Shown one piece after another: positions 16,845 through 26,533 of a DNA stretch of 64,000 bases. The position numbers and the translations under genes are program-made. This stretch comes from Sphingobium cloacae (lineage in GTDB: Bacteria > Pseudomonadota > Alphaproteobacteria > Sphingomonadales > Sphingomonadaceae). Under the pieces are notes generated by a model that did no database searches, was not told the origin of the DNA, and was given only the letters and a program-made list of their open reading frames with translations. How positions within the stretch are numbered: position 1 is the first letter of the stretch; each line of letters opens with the position of its first letter. The DNA lies in the NCBI RefSeq assembly GCF_002355855.1, contig NZ_AP017655.1:744001-808000 (forward strand), written 5' to 3'.

Positions 16845-17308
16845 AGGCGGACGCCGCCCCGACCATTGTCTTCGAAATAGTGCATGTCGGCGACGACCTT
16901 GTCGGGACTACCGCCTCGCTCGGCACGGGCAAAGACGACGGTGCCCACGGGTTTCTGTTCCGATCCGCCGTCAGGCCCGGCGATGCCCGTAATGGCGACC
17001 GCGATATGGGCATGGCTTTTGACCAACGCGCCCTGCGCCATCGCCCATGCGGTTGCGATGGAAACTGCGCCGAAAGTTTCCAGCACATCTTGAGAAACCT
17101 TGAGAAGTTCGGTTTTCATTTCATTGGAATAGGTGATGAATCCGGCTTCAAAGACGTCTGACGAACCGGCGATCTCCGTCAAGGCCGCGGATACCAGGCC
17201 GCCCGTGCAGCTCTCTGCTACGGCGACGGTACGACCCGCGCGCCGGTTCGCCGCGATGACGCGCTCGGCAAGTTCGATCAGAGGGGCGGGGAGGATATGG
17301 TCGGGCAT
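16790..17308 (-). CDS. pncC: CinA C-terminal family nicotinamide-nucleotide amidohydrolase
   Basis: 172 residues from ATG 17308. Typical stand-alone CinA-C/PncC protein: VAVAESCTGGLVSAALTE near the N-terminus, FITYSNEMKTELL, and AVAITGIAGPDGGSEQKPVGTV with the active-site loop. It deamidates NMN to nicotinate mononucleotide in NAD salvage. It follows ispDF (stop 17313) by 4 bp, so it is co-transcribed with it. Its 3' end overlaps the ratA 3' end in convergent orientation. Confidence 0.92.
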   Translation of the reverse strand: MPDHILPAPLIELAERVIAANRRAGRTVAVAESCTGGLVSAALTEIAGSSDVFEAGFITYSNEMKTELLKVSQDVLETFGAVSIATAWAMAQGALVKSHAHIAVAITGIAGPDGGSEQKPVGTVVFARAERGGSPDKVVADMHYFEDNGRGGVRLQAALCALELLLPEAPAP

Positions 17309-17312
17309 GGAA

Positions 17313-18503
17313 TCAGAATAGCGCCGGAAGGGAAAGGGTTGCAACCGCCTGTGCGGCTATGCCTTCCCGCCGTCCCGCGAAGCCCAGCCGCTCTGTAGTG
17401 GTGGCCTTCACGCTGACACGTTCGACGGAGAGGCCTGCGATTTCGGCGATCCGTTGCCGCATGGCCTCTCTGTAGGGGCCGATTTTCGGCGCCTCGCAGA
17501 TGATGGTGAGATCTATATGCTCAACGGCTCCCCCCCGCGAAGCGACACGATCGCAGGCATGGATAAGGAAGCGATCGGAGGATGCGCCTTTCCATTGCGG
17601 ATCGGACGGCGGAAAATGGCTGCCGATGTCACCATCCGATAAAGCTCCGAGAATCGCGTCCACGACGGCGTGGAGCGCGACATCGGCGTCGCTATGCCCG
17701 GCCAGGCCAAATTCCGAGTCGACTCGCACGCCGCCCAGCCATAACTCTGCGTCCGCTGTCAGCCGGTGCACGTCATAGCCCATGCCGACGCATGTCCTGC
17801 GCCCGTTCCCAAACAGCGCCTGCGCTTTCTCGAAATCTTCCGGATAGGTCAATTTGAAGAGCCTTTCATCGCCGCGGACCAGCACGACGTCATGACCACA
17901 GGCCCTGAGCATTTGCGCGTCGTCCGTCGCTTCCAGCGCGTTATTCCATGTCCGATGGGCGGATAATATGGCGTCGAAATGAAAGGCCTGTGGCGTCTGC
18001 ACATGGCGAAGGGAGGAGCGCGGAACGATGGCCCCGGCCATGCCTGTGTCGTCCGTTACCAGTGTATCCGTGACGGGGAGGACGGGGATCGCGCCCTTTG
18101 CGCCGTTCAGTGCGTCGGTCAATCGGCGGACAACAGCAGGCGGCAGGAAAGGGCGCGCGGCATCGTGGATGAGTATTTCCCTTGCCCCGCCGCATCTGGC
18201 GATATGCTCCAGCCCGGCATGGACGGACCCCCGCCGGCTGCTGGCGCCTTCTATGAACGCTGCGACCGGGCGAGTGGCGAGGAGGTTGCGAGCCTCATGC
18301 TCCTGTCCGGGACCGATGACGACGAAGATAGCATCGATCCCCTCGCACATCGTCAAGGCGTCAAAGGCATGGGCGAGGACTGCTTTTCCTGCGACAGTCC
18401 GGAATTGCTTGGGGGTCTCGCCACCCGCACGGCGGCCCTGCCCCGCGGCGACCAGCAGCGCCGCCCTGTTCAGCCTATCCCTCGTCGCCATCCATGCGCG
18501 CAT
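17313..18503 (-). CDS. ispDF: Bifunctional IspD/IspF (MEP cytidylyltransferase / MECDP synthase)
   Basis: 396 residues. IspD is N-terminal (about 10-230; LLVAAGQGRRAGGETPKQF, IHDAARPF). IspF is C-terminal (about 235-390) with metal ligands in GYDVHRL and the GHSDADV motif and the later TTTERLGFAGRREGIAAQA. It catalyses steps 3 and 5 of the non-mevalonate isoprenoid pathway. The fusion is normal for alphaproteobacteria. The start could be 18503 or the ATG at 18491; neither has a strong ribosome site. It is divergent from dusB. Confidence 0.96.
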   Translation of the reverse strand: MRAWMATRDRLNRAALLVAAGQGRRAGGETPKQFRTVAGKAVLAHAFDALTMCEGIDAIFVVIGPGQEHEARNLLATRPVAAFIEGASSRRGSVHAGLEHIARCGGAREILIHDAARPFLPPAVVRRLTDALNGAKGAIPVLPVTDTLVTDDTGMAGAIVPRSSLRHVQTPQAFHFDAILSAHRTWNNALEATDDAQMLRACGHDVVLVRGDERLFKLTYPEDFEKAQALFGNGRRTCVGMGYDVHRLTADAELWLGGVRVDSEFGLAGHSDADVALHAVVDAILGALSDGDIGSHFPPSDPQWKGASSDRFLIHACDRVASRGGAVEHIDLTIICEAPKIGPYREAMRQRIAEIAGLSVERVSVKATTTERLGFAGRREGIAAQAVATLSLPALF

Positions 18504-18593
18504 AGTCCAGCCGGAGCGCCCCGCCTAGCCCCAGCTTGCCGTGGAGAGGATTTTACGTTAGGGGCATTGCCTGTTTTTTAGGCAATTCTTTCC

Positions 18594-19613
18594 ATGCGCA
18601 GACTTTCCCCTATCGCCATCGGGCCCGTAACGATCGATATGCCCGTCATTCTCGCGCCGATGACTGGCGTGACCGACATGCCCTTCCGCACGCTTGTCCG
18701 TCGCTATGGATCGGGATTGAACGTGACGGAGATGATCGCGTCTGCCGCGATGATCCGTGAAACGCGCCAGTCCTTGCAAAAGGCGGCGTGGGATCCGATG
18801 GAAGAGCCGGTGTCGATGCAGCTTGCAGGTTGTTCTCCCGTGGAAATGGCCGAGGCGGCGAAGCTGAATGAGGATCGCGGCGCGGCCATCATCGACATCA
18901 ATATGGGATGTCCGGTGAAGAAAGTCGTGAACGGCGACGCGGGCAGCGCGCTTATGCGCGATTTGCCGCTGGCGGCAGCGCTGATCGAAGCCACCGTGAA
19001 GGCCGTCAATGTACCTGTGACGGTGAAGATGCGGATGGGATGGGATCATGCCAGCCTCAATGCGCCGGAACTGGCCCGTATCGCTGAGGACCTTGGCGCG
19101 CGCATGATCACCGTCCATGGCCGCACCCGATGCCAGATGTACAAGGGCACGGCTGACTGGTCTTTCGTGCGGAAGGTGAAGGAGGCTGTTACCGTTCCCG
19201 TCATCGTGAATGGAGACATTTGCTCGATAGAGGATGCAGAGACGGCCCTGGAACAGAGCGGAGCCGATGGCGTCATGATCGGGCGGGGGGCTTATGGGCG
19301 GCCCTGGCTGATCGGACAGGTGATGCACTTTTTCGCTACCGGGCAGCGGCGTTGCGACCCTTCGCTCCTGGAGCAATATCAAACCATCATAGAGCATTAT
19401 GTCGCGATGTTGAGGCATTACGACAAAGTGACCGGCGTCAATATGGCCCGCAAGCATATCGGCTGGTATACCAAGGGCTTGCCTGGATCGGCGGAGTTCC
19501 GCAACGCCGTGAACCAGGAACCGGATAGCGAAAAGGTGCTGGATATGCTCGCCCGCTTCTATGAGCCCTTGCTGACGGCCGAACAGGCCGATGAGGCGCG
19601 CAAGGCTGCGTGA
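18594..19613 (+). CDS. dusB: tRNA-dihydrouridine synthase (DusB/NifR3)
   Basis: 339 residues. FMN/TIM-barrel signature [13 protein letters not shown], the catalytic cysteine C106 in [16 protein letters not shown] and [13 protein letters not shown]. It reduces uridine in tRNA D-loops. This is the first gene of the classic alphaproteobacterial nifR3-ntrB-ntrC arrangement; the ntrB start lies 2 bp after its stop, so the regulators depend on this transcript. Confidence 0.95.
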   Translation: MRRLSPIAIGPVTIDMPVILAPMTGVTDMPFRTLVRRYGSGLNVTEMIASAAMIRETRQSLQKAAWDPMEEPVSMQLAGCSPVEMAEAAKLNEDRGAAIIDINMGCPVKKVVNGDAGSALMRDLPLAAALIEATVKAVNVPVTVKMRMGWDHASLNAPELARIAEDLGARMITVHGRTRCQMYKGTADWSFVRKVKEAVTVPVIVNGDICSIEDAETALEQSGADGVMIGRGAYGRPWLIGQVMHFFATGQRRCDPSLLEQYQTIIEHYVAMLRHYDKVTGVNMARKHIGWYTKGLPGSAEFRNAVNQEPDSEKVLDMLARFYEPLLTAEQADEARKAA

Positions 19614-19615
19614 CG

Positions 19616-20719
19616 ATGGCGATGGCGTCCATCCCGCCGCCATGTTCGCAACAGGACGGTCCCACTCTTTCCGAATTGATGACGGCTCTTCCCATCGCCA
19701 CGCTGGTGGTGCGTCCGGATAACAGCATTGCCGACGCCAATGTGCGCGCGGAAACGCTGCTCAACATGGGGCGCGCAGCGATTGTGGACAGCGACATCGC
19801 GCGCACGCTCCGCATGGCGGATAAGGGTGCGCCCTTCGATATATGGCACAGCAACAAGCCCATCGCCGCCTATGACGTGAAGGTTCATATCGGCCGAATG
19901 GCGGAGATGGAGGTCGACCTGATGATCGCCCCCGTCACCGATCATGAGGGCTGGCGCATCGTTTCCATCCACAGCCAAAGCCAGGCTCGAAGGATTGGCC
20001 GCCATACGGCTTCCGGCGGGGCGCGCTCCGCGATGGGAGCCGCTGCCATCCTCGCCCATGAGATCAAGAATCCGCTTTCGGGGATCAGAGGAGCGGCGCA
20101 ATTGATCGAGTCCGGCAATGATGGCCGGGATTGCGCGCTGACCCAATTGATTTGCAATGAGGTGGATCGCATCGCGGCCTTGATAGACCGCATGCAGGAC
20201 TTCACGTCCGATAGGTTGCCGGAATGCCAGCCTGGCAACATCTATCCGTTTCTCGACCGCGCGACGGAGATATCGCAGGCAGGTTATGCAAAAAGCATAG
20301 ATATCATAAAACGTTATGATCCTTCCTTGCCATTCGCCAATATGAATGGCGACGCCTTGGTCCAGATCATGCTGAACCTTCTGAAAAATGCGGCGGAAGC
20401 GCTGGAAGATGTCGATCGACCCTGGATCAGGGTCGAAACCGCTTTTCGTCATGGCGTGTCGGTGGTCGTGGAAGGGGGCAAGGGCAGCGCTGCCCTGCCG
20501 ATAGAAATTCTGGTCGTGGATAATGGCGCTGGCGTCCCCGATCATATCCTGGATCACCTTTTCAACCCTTTCGTGACCGGCAAGCGCGACGGGCAGGGAT
20601 TGGGACTGGCCCTGGTGGACAAGCTGGTGCGCGATATGAACGGCATCGTTCAATATTCGCGCGATCGCGAAGCGGGCGAGTCCACCTTCCGTATCCTGCT
20701 GCCCATGGGAGCTATGTAA
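19616..20719 (+). CDS. ntrB: Nitrogen-regulation sensor kinase NtrB
   Basis: 367 residues, soluble, no membrane segments. A PAS-like sensory half (ALPIATLVVRPDNSIADAN) is followed by the HisKA box with the phospho-acceptor histidine in ILAHEIKNPLSGIRGAAQLI and the HATPase motifs (N-box LLKNAAEAL, VDNGAGVP, GLGLAL). It controls NtrC in response to PII signalling. The ATG at 19616 is chosen; a GTG at 19610 overlaps the dusB stop and would add two residues. The stop is immediately followed by the ntrC ATG. Confidence 0.95.
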   Translation: MAMASIPPPCSQQDGPTLSELMTALPIATLVVRPDNSIADANVRAETLLNMGRAAIVDSDIARTLRMADKGAPFDIWHSNKPIAAYDVKVHIGRMAEMEVDLMIAPVTDHEGWRIVSIHSQSQARRIGRHTASGGARSAMGAAAILAHEIKNPLSGIRGAAQLIESGNDGRDCALTQLICNEVDRIAALIDRMQDFTSDRLPECQPGNIYPFLDRATEISQAGYAKSIDIIKRYDPSLPFANMNGDALVQIMLNLLKNAAEALEDVDRPWIRVETAFRHGVSVVVEGGKGSAALPIEILVVDNGAGVPDHILDHLFNPFVTGKRDGQGLGLALVDKLVRDMNGIVQYSRDREAGESTFRILLPMGAM

Positions 20720-22165
20720 ATGCGGAGAACGGGCTCCATATTGGTGGTTGATGATGATCCGGCCATCTGTGTCGTGGTCGGAGAGGCGCTTCGCCGACAG
20801 GGACACAAGGTAAAGATCGCCTCCTCCATTCGCGAACGGACGGCATTGTTGGAGACGTTCGCGCCCGACGTGCTGATCACGGATGTGATGCTGCCCGACG
20901 GTGACGGTCTGGAGGATGTCGCGGACATCCTCGCGCGCTCGCCGGAATTGCACATTATCATTCTTTCGGCGCAGAATACTCTGAACACGGCGATCCGCGC
21001 GACGGAAAAGGGGGCGTTCGAATATCTTCCCAAACCGTTCGATCTGAACGAACTGACACGCGCGGTGTCTGACGCGCTCAGAATGAGGGAGGGGGAGGAA
21101 GCGGAGTCGATCGAGGCCAATCTTCCGCATGATGGACTGCCTTTGGTGGGGCGTTCTCCCGCCATGCAGGAGGTTTACAGGACCGTTGCCCGCGTTCTTT
21201 CCAATGATCTCAGCATTTTGGTATTGGGAGAGTCGGGCACTGGCAAGGAGTTGGTGGCCGAAGCCATCCATAGCCTCGGCCAGCGACGAACGAAGCCTTT
21301 CGTGGCGATCAACATGGCTGCCATTCCGCGTGAGCTTATCGAATCGGAACTGTTTGGTTATGAAAAAGGCGCCTTCACCGGCGCGCATGCCCGCACCGCA
21401 GGAAAGTTCGAGCAGGCGCAGGGCGGCACGCTGTTTCTCGATGAGATCGGCGACATGCCGATGGAAGCGCAGACCCGGTTGCTCCGGGTGTTGCAGTCCG
21501 GCGAGGTCACGACGGTCGGTGGATCGAAACCCGTTCGCGTCGATGTCCGCATCATCGCCGCGACCAATAAGAATCTGCCGCAACTGATCGAGGAAAATCG
21601 GTTTCGGCAGGACCTTTATTACCGTCTGAATGTCGTTCCCATCTCTCTGCCGCCTTTGCGCGAACGACGCGAGGATGTCATGCTATTGGCGCGGCACTTT
21701 CTCGACCAGGCGGCACAGGAGGGGCTTCCGCGCAAATCACTGTCCGACGAGGCCGCGCAATTGCTGATGCTTTATCATTGGCCCGGCAATGTCCGCGAAT
21801 TGCAGAACCTCATGCAGCGCCTGGCGGTGCTGAGCCGCGAAAATGTGATTGCAGCGGACATATTGCGGCATGCGCTCCCCCTGGATGCGACCCTTGCCGA
21901 TATCGCCGCCCCGTCCGAGCATCTCGCGCAGGCGGTGCGGGAATGGGCAAAGCGCCAGCTAGGTGTCGGACTGTCCGACCTGCATCGCAATCTGCACGAC
22001 GATCTGTTGGCGGTGGTCGAACCGATCCTGCTTGAGGAAACACTGACGCGGGTCGACGGCAACCAGCTTCGCGCGGCGGGGCTATTGGGCATCAATCGCA
22101 ACACATTGCGCAAGAAACTGACGGATTACGGTCTGGACCCGCTGCAATTGCGGTTGAACGACTGA
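20720..22165 (+). CDS. ntrC: Nitrogen-regulation response regulator NtrC
   Basis: 481 residues. Receiver domain with DDDP acidic pocket and phospho-acceptor in LITDVMLPDGDG; AAA+ domain with Walker A GESGTGKE and an intact GAFTGA loop (FGYEKGAFTGAH), so it should activate sigma-54; C-terminal Fis-type helix-turn-helix (LRAAGLLGINRNTLRKKL). Start ATG directly abuts the ntrB stop. It presumably drives glnA and ammonium-transport genes located elsewhere. Confidence 0.96.
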   Translation: MRRTGSILVVDDDPAICVVVGEALRRQGHKVKIASSIRERTALLETFAPDVLITDVMLPDGDGLEDVADILARSPELHIIILSAQNTLNTAIRATEKGAFEYLPKPFDLNELTRAVSDALRMREGEEAESIEANLPHDGLPLVGRSPAMQEVYRTVARVLSNDLSILVLGESGTGKELVAEAIHSLGQRRTKPFVAINMAAIPRELIESELFGYEKGAFTGAHARTAGKFEQAQGGTLFLDEIGDMPMEAQTRLLRVLQSGEVTTVGGSKPVRVDVRIIAATNKNLPQLIEENRFRQDLYYRLNVVPISLPPLRERREDVMLLARHFLDQAAQEGLPRKSLSDEAAQLLMLYHWPGNVRELQNLMQRLAVLSRENVIAADILRHALPLDATLADIAAPSEHLAQAVREWAKRQLGVGLSDLHRNLHDDLLAVVEPILLEETLTRVDGNQLRAAGLLGINRNTLRKKLTDYGLDPLQLRLND

Positions 22166-22224
22166 TCGGCGACAGGACGAACGGACAATCGCGTTCGACA
22201 AGCGGCGTCTGACGGAAGATTCCT

Positions 22225-24519
22225 GTGTTTGATCGGGCACATTATTGTTGTAACCATGCCACTATGGATCGCGCGACAACCATGCCCTCCGGGGTTTTCA
22301 GGATGAAGAGATATCTTCGCCGGTTTTCGCGCAACGGGCGCCTTGCGACGTTGGTGGAAATCACCACGCTGGTGCTTTTCGTTGCCGTGGCGGGGCTGAC
22401 CTATCATCTCCTGTCAGGGCAGGGGCAATCCTACACGCTATTGACGCCGCCCATCGTCGCTCTTCTGCTGGTCGCCAACCTGGTGCCGGCGATTGCGCTG
22501 CTGGTGTTGTTGGGGCGCAGGGTCGCAAAGCGGCGCGCCGCCCAATCGGCCATCGGCAGCGATGGGCAACTTCACGTTCGGCTGGTCGCGATGTTCTCGA
22601 TCGTGGCCAGCGTTCCCATGCTGCTGGTCGTGATCTTCGCTTCGCTTCTGTTCCAATATGGCGTGCAATTCTGGTTCTCCGACAGCGCGCGCGGGATGCT
22701 CCAGAACGCCACGGATCTGGCACGGGGCTATTATGAGCAGAATCTGCGGGAAGTCGGCGACGAAACGGTCACCATGGCGGGCGACCTGCGCGATTATCTC
22801 AATCAATCAGAGGTTTCGAGTCCCCGCTTTGCCGAGGGATATATCTATCAGGTCGTGACGCGAAAGCTCAATCGGTCCGCCATTATCGAGGTGGGCCGCG
22901 ATGGCGTCGCCCGCACCGCCGCGACGGTCGATCCCGATAGCCGCCCGGCAGCGGAGATGCTTTCCGCCGAGACCGTGAAAAAACTGGCATCGGGGCAGAA
23001 TGTCGTGGTGGATGCCAAACCCAACCAGATCGAGGCCGTCACCCTGCTTTATCCGGGACGGCGCATCTACCTCTATGCGACACGGGATTCAGGCTCCTCC
23101 GCCTTCAGCAATGTCGAGCGCGCGCAGAAAGTGCTGGCGGACTATGATATCTTCGCCGCGCAATCGCGGGCACTGCAATTACGCTTCAACATGGCCTTGT
23201 TCGTTGGCTCTTTGCTGCTGGTGGGCATCGCCGTTTATATCGCCTTGGCTGTGGCCGACTGGATGGTGCGTCCAGTCAATGAACTTGTCACGGCGGCGAG
23301 GCGGATCACCGCGGGCGACCTGTCCGCCCGCGTCACGAGCCCTTCCAGCCGGGATGAAATCGGCACGCTCGCATCGGCGTTCAACCGGATGACGCAGAGA
23401 CTGGAGGCGCAGACAGGCGCCCTGGTCGCCGCGAACAGCCAGCTTGACGAGCGGCGCGCCTTTATCGAGGCCATTCTTTCGGGGGTCAGCGCCGGTGTCC
23501 TTTCCGTCGATCGGCGAGGCATCATCCAGTTGCTCAACAGTTCGGCGGCCGCGATCCTGGCGCAGGATGGCGACGACCCGGTGGGGCGTCCCCTGGCGGA
23601 ACTGGCCCCCGAATTATGGGAGATGATTGCGTCGGATGACGATGCCGGCATCGTGCAGGTGCGCACCAATGCAGACATCAGCACCTTGGCGGTGAAGGTT
23701 TCCGCCGACGCATCCAGCCACATCCTGACCTTCGACGACATCACGCAGCAGCTTTCCGACCAGAGGCGCGCGGCATGGTCGGATGTGGCGCGCCGCATCG
23801 CGCATGAAATCAAGAATCCCCTGACGCCGATCCAGCTTGCCGCCGAACGGCTGCAACGCCGCTACGCGGAAGAGATCAGCAGCGACAAGGCGACTTTTTC
23901 ACGGTTGACCGGCACGATCGTGAGGCAGGTGGGGGATTTGCGCCGTATCGTGGATGAGTTCTCCTCCTTTGCGCGTATGCCCAAGCCGGTTTTCCGGCGC
24001 GAGGCTGTCGGCGACATAGCCCGCCATGCCCTGTTCCTGCACGAAGTCGCGCATCCCGATATCCAGTTCCAATTCCTTTCCAAGGCGGAAGACTTGGAAC
24101 TGGTGTGCGATCGACGGCAATTAGGGCAGGCGCTCACGAATATCGTGAAGAACGCTGTCGAAGCCATTGAACCAAAATCGGTTTCTGAGGGTGGAAATCC
24201 TCGGGGGCATATTTGCATGTCCTTGGGGCGGGAAGAGGACAGCCTGATCGTGGAAGTTCGCGACGATGGCATCGGCCTTCCCCCCGAACGCGACCGGATA
24301 CTGGAACCCTATATGACCACCCGCTCGAAGGGGACGGGTCTGGGCCTCGCCATCGTCAAGAAGATTGTCGAGGAGCATATGGGGGAAATCCGCTTCGACG
24401 ATGCCGAAGGCGGGGGAGTGCGGGTGACCCTGCGTTTCCCCATCACGGCGCTGGAAAAACTGGAAGATGGGCAGATGATAGCCCTGCCTAAAGGAAAAGT
24501 GACGGCCCATGGCGCTTGA
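22225..24519 (+). CDS. ntrY: Membrane sensor histidine kinase NtrY
   Basis: 764 residues from GTG 22225, chosen because GGAAG lies 7 bp upstream; ATGs at 22264 and 22303 are alternatives without better sites. Three N-terminal transmembrane segments (about residues 45-65, 75-95, 115-140) precede an extracytoplasmic region and another segment near 325-345 followed by HAMP. A PAS domain, HisKA (ARRIAHEIKNPLTPIQLAAERLQ) and HATPase (DGIGLP, KGTGLGLAIVKK) come next. It pairs with NtrX, whose start lies inside its last codons (11-bp overlap). It responds to nitrogen or redox/envelope signals in relatives. Confidence 0.94.
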   Translation: MFDRAHYCCNHATMDRATTMPSGVFRMKRYLRRFSRNGRLATLVEITTLVLFVAVAGLTYHLLSGQGQSYTLLTPPIVALLLVANLVPAIALLVLLGRRVAKRRAAQSAIGSDGQLHVRLVAMFSIVASVPMLLVVIFASLLFQYGVQFWFSDSARGMLQNATDLARGYYEQNLREVGDETVTMAGDLRDYLNQSEVSSPRFAEGYIYQVVTRKLNRSAIIEVGRDGVARTAATVDPDSRPAAEMLSAETVKKLASGQNVVVDAKPNQIEAVTLLYPGRRIYLYATRDSGSSAFSNVERAQKVLADYDIFAAQSRALQLRFNMALFVGSLLLVGIAVYIALAVADWMVRPVNELVTAARRITAGDLSARVTSPSSRDEIGTLASAFNRMTQRLEAQTGALVAANSQLDERRAFIEAILSGVSAGVLSVDRRGIIQLLNSSAAAILAQDGDDPVGRPLAELAPELWEMIASDDDAGIVQVRTNADISTLAVKVSADASSHILTFDDITQQLSDQRRAAWSDVARRIAHEIKNPLTPIQLAAERLQRRYAEEISSDKATFSRLTGTIVRQVGDLRRIVDEFSSFARMPKPVFRREAVGDIARHALFLHEVAHPDIQFQFLSKAEDLELVCDRRQLGQALTNIVKNAVEAIEPKSVSEGGNPRGHICMSLGREEDSLIVEVRDDGIGLPPERDRILEPYMTTRSKGTGLGLAIVKKIVEEHMGEIRFDDAEGGGVRVTLRFPITALEKLEDGQMIALPKGKVTAHGA

Positions 24520-25882
24520 TATTCTGATAGTGGACGATGAAGAGGATATTCGCGATCTGGTCGCGGGTGTGCTGGAGGATGAAGGATTCACGACCCGCAC
24601 TGCCGCGCATAGCGATGCGGCTATCGAGGCGCTGGATGCCCGGCGGCCGTCGCTCGTCCTGCTCGATGTCTGGCTTCAGGGATCGCGGATGGACGGTCTC
24701 GATCTTCTGGACGAGATCAAGCGGCGCGACCCGACCATTCCGGTGCTGATGATTTCCGGCCATGGCAATATCGACACGGCCGTCGCCGCGATCCGCAAGG
24801 GCGCGACGGATTTCATCGAGAAGCCTTTCGAGGCGGACCGGCTCCTGCATCTCGTTTCGCGCGCCACGGAAACGGAACGGTTGCGCCGGGAAAATCAGGT
24901 TTTACGCGCGCGCTTCGGGCAGGATGACGAGTTGACGGGCACGTCCGCCGCCATCAACGCCGTCCGCGCCACCATCAAGAAGGTCGCGGGCACGGGAAGC
25001 CGCGTGCTGATTTCCGGCCCTGCGGGCGTGGGCAAGGAAGTGGCCGCCCGCATGCTCCATAGCTGGAGCGGGCGGGCGGACGCGCCTTTCATCATCGTCG
25101 CCGCCGCGCGCATGGACCCGGACAGGGTCGAGGAAGAATTGTTCGGCGTGGAAGACCCCAGCGGCCTGGTTCGACCCGGTTATCTGGAGCAGGCCCATGG
25201 CGGTACGCTCTATCTCGACGAAATCGCTGATATGCCGTTGACCACTCAGGGCAAGATTCTGCGCGTCCTGACGGACCAGAGCTTCACCCGCGTCAGCGGC
25301 CAGAGGCATGTCAAGGTCGATGTCCGGGTCATATCGTCCACCGCGCGCGACCTGGCGGTCGAAATAGAGGAGCGCCGGTTTCGCGAGGACCTCTTCTATC
25401 GCCTCAATGTCGTGCCGCTGACGATTCCGCCCCTGGCGGAACGGCGCGACGACATCCCCCCGCTGGTCGAACATTATCTGGCCCGGTTCGCGGCCGATCG
25501 CCGGGTGCCCTCGCCGGAGATTGCGAGCGACGCCATGGCCGCCTTGCAGGCCAACGAATGGCCGGGGAATGTCCGCCAGCTCCGCAATGTGATAGAGCGC
25601 ACGATGATCCTTGCGCCTGGCGACCGGATCGGGCGCATCGAACTGGACATGCTGCCCGCCGAACTCACCAGCGGGGGCGGAGACGAAGGAATCGGGCAGT
25701 CCGCCATCATGGGCGCGCCTCTCAGGGAAGCGCGCGAAAGCTTCGAGCGCGAATATCTGCGTATCCAGATCCGGCGCTTCTCGGGGAACATATCCCGCAC
25801 CGCCACATTCATCGGGATGGAGCGCTCGGCGCTTCATAGAAAGCTCAAGCTGCTGGGCATTACGGAGGGCAAGGATAGCTGA
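24509..25882 (+). CDS. ntrX: Response regulator NtrX
   Basis: 457 residues. Receiver (LDILIVDDEEDIRDLV, VLLDVWLQG), AAA+ domain with Walker A GPAGVGKE and Walker B LYLDEIADMP, and C-terminal Fis-type HTH (ISRTATFIGMERSALHRKL). Where NtrC has FGYEKGAFTGAH this protein has FGVEDPSGLVRPG, so the GAFTGA sigma-54 contact loop is absent. That suggests it does not act as a standard sigma-54 activator. Loss of the loop is, as far as I recall, common in alphaproteobacterial NtrX. Translation is coupled to ntrY. Confidence 0.94.
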   Translation: MALDILIVDDEEDIRDLVAGVLEDEGFTTRTAAHSDAAIEALDARRPSLVLLDVWLQGSRMDGLDLLDEIKRRDPTIPVLMISGHGNIDTAVAAIRKGATDFIEKPFEADRLLHLVSRATETERLRRENQVLRARFGQDDELTGTSAAINAVRATIKKVAGTGSRVLISGPAGVGKEVAARMLHSWSGRADAPFIIVAAARMDPDRVEEELFGVEDPSGLVRPGYLEQAHGGTLYLDEIADMPLTTQGKILRVLTDQSFTRVSGQRHVKVDVRVISSTARDLAVEIEERRFREDLFYRLNVVPLTIPPLAERRDDIPPLVEHYLARFAADRRVPSPEIASDAMAALQANEWPGNVRQLRNVIERTMILAPGDRIGRIELDMLPAELTSGGGDEGIGQSAIMGAPLREARESFEREYLRIQIRRFSGNISRTATFIGMERSALHRKLKLLGITEGKDS

Positions 25883-26016
25883 CGGGATGCCGGGTGGACG
25901 GCTCTTCGCAATTGCGGTAAAGTCCGTTCGCTTCCGATTGGCGGAGGCAGGCAAGACATCCTGCCCAGGGATGCAGGTGCGGGTAACGTCCCGCCAATAA
26001 AGGACTGGTGAAGACC

Positions 26017-26493
26017 ATGGCCGATAAAGTGAACAATCTACAGGATATTTTCCTCAACAGCCTGCGCAAGAGCAAGACCCCCGTGACCATGTTCCTGGTC
26101 AAGGGCGTGAAGTTGCAGGGCATCATCACCTGGTTCGACAATTTTTCGGTATTGTTGCGCCGTGACGGGCAATCGCAGCTTGTCTACAAACATGCGATCT
26201 CGACGATCATGCCTGCGCAGCCGATGGACCTTACCGATATCCGCAAGGCAGGCGACGCGAACGGCAAGTCGCGGCTGTTGCAGGAGATATTCCTGAACGC
26301 CGTGCGGACCTCTGGCAGTCCGGTGACCATGTTCCTTGTGAACGGCGTGATGTTGCAGGGCGAGATCGCGGCTTTCGATCTGTTCTGCATGTTGCTGGAA
26401 CGCGACGGCATGGTGCAGTTGGTTTACAAGCACGCCATTTCCACGGTGCAGCCGCTTCATCCGGTCGACCTGACCGGCGAAAGCGAAGACTGA
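26017..26493 (+). CDS. hfq: Hfq with two tandem Sm domains
   Basis: 158 residues, double the usual ~80. Domain 1 (about 8-67) reads LQDIFLN...[12 protein letters not shown]...YKHAISTI and domain 2 (about 88-147) LQEIFLN...[12 protein letters not shown]...YKHAISTV; both keep the Sm1 fold and the YKHA Sm2 motif of the proximal face. Domain 2 has lost most rim basic residues (RTSGSP versus RKSKTP in domain 1) and has LQE for LQD. If the usual six-fold ring forms, it would be three chains of two non-identical domains. ATG 26017 is preferred over GTG 26008 on spacing from AAAGGA. It chaperones sRNA-mRNA pairing. hflX follows 40 bp later, the common hfq-hflX order. Confidence 0.95.
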   Translation: MADKVNNLQDIFLNSLRKSKTPVTMFLVKGVKLQGIITWFDNFSVLLRRDGQSQLVYKHAISTIMPAQPMDLTDIRKAGDANGKSRLLQEIFLNAVRTSGSPVTMFLVNGVMLQGEIAAFDLFCMLLERDGMVQLVYKHAISTVQPLHPVDLTGESED

Positions 26494-26533
26494 TCCCTTG
26501 CTCTTGCCTGTCCGTCTGATCGTTTAGGCTCGC

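Noticed and set aside
19559..21583. A 674-codon minus-strand frame opposite ntrB/ntrC
   Set aside because: Spans parts of three well-identified plus-strand genes and has no domain content.
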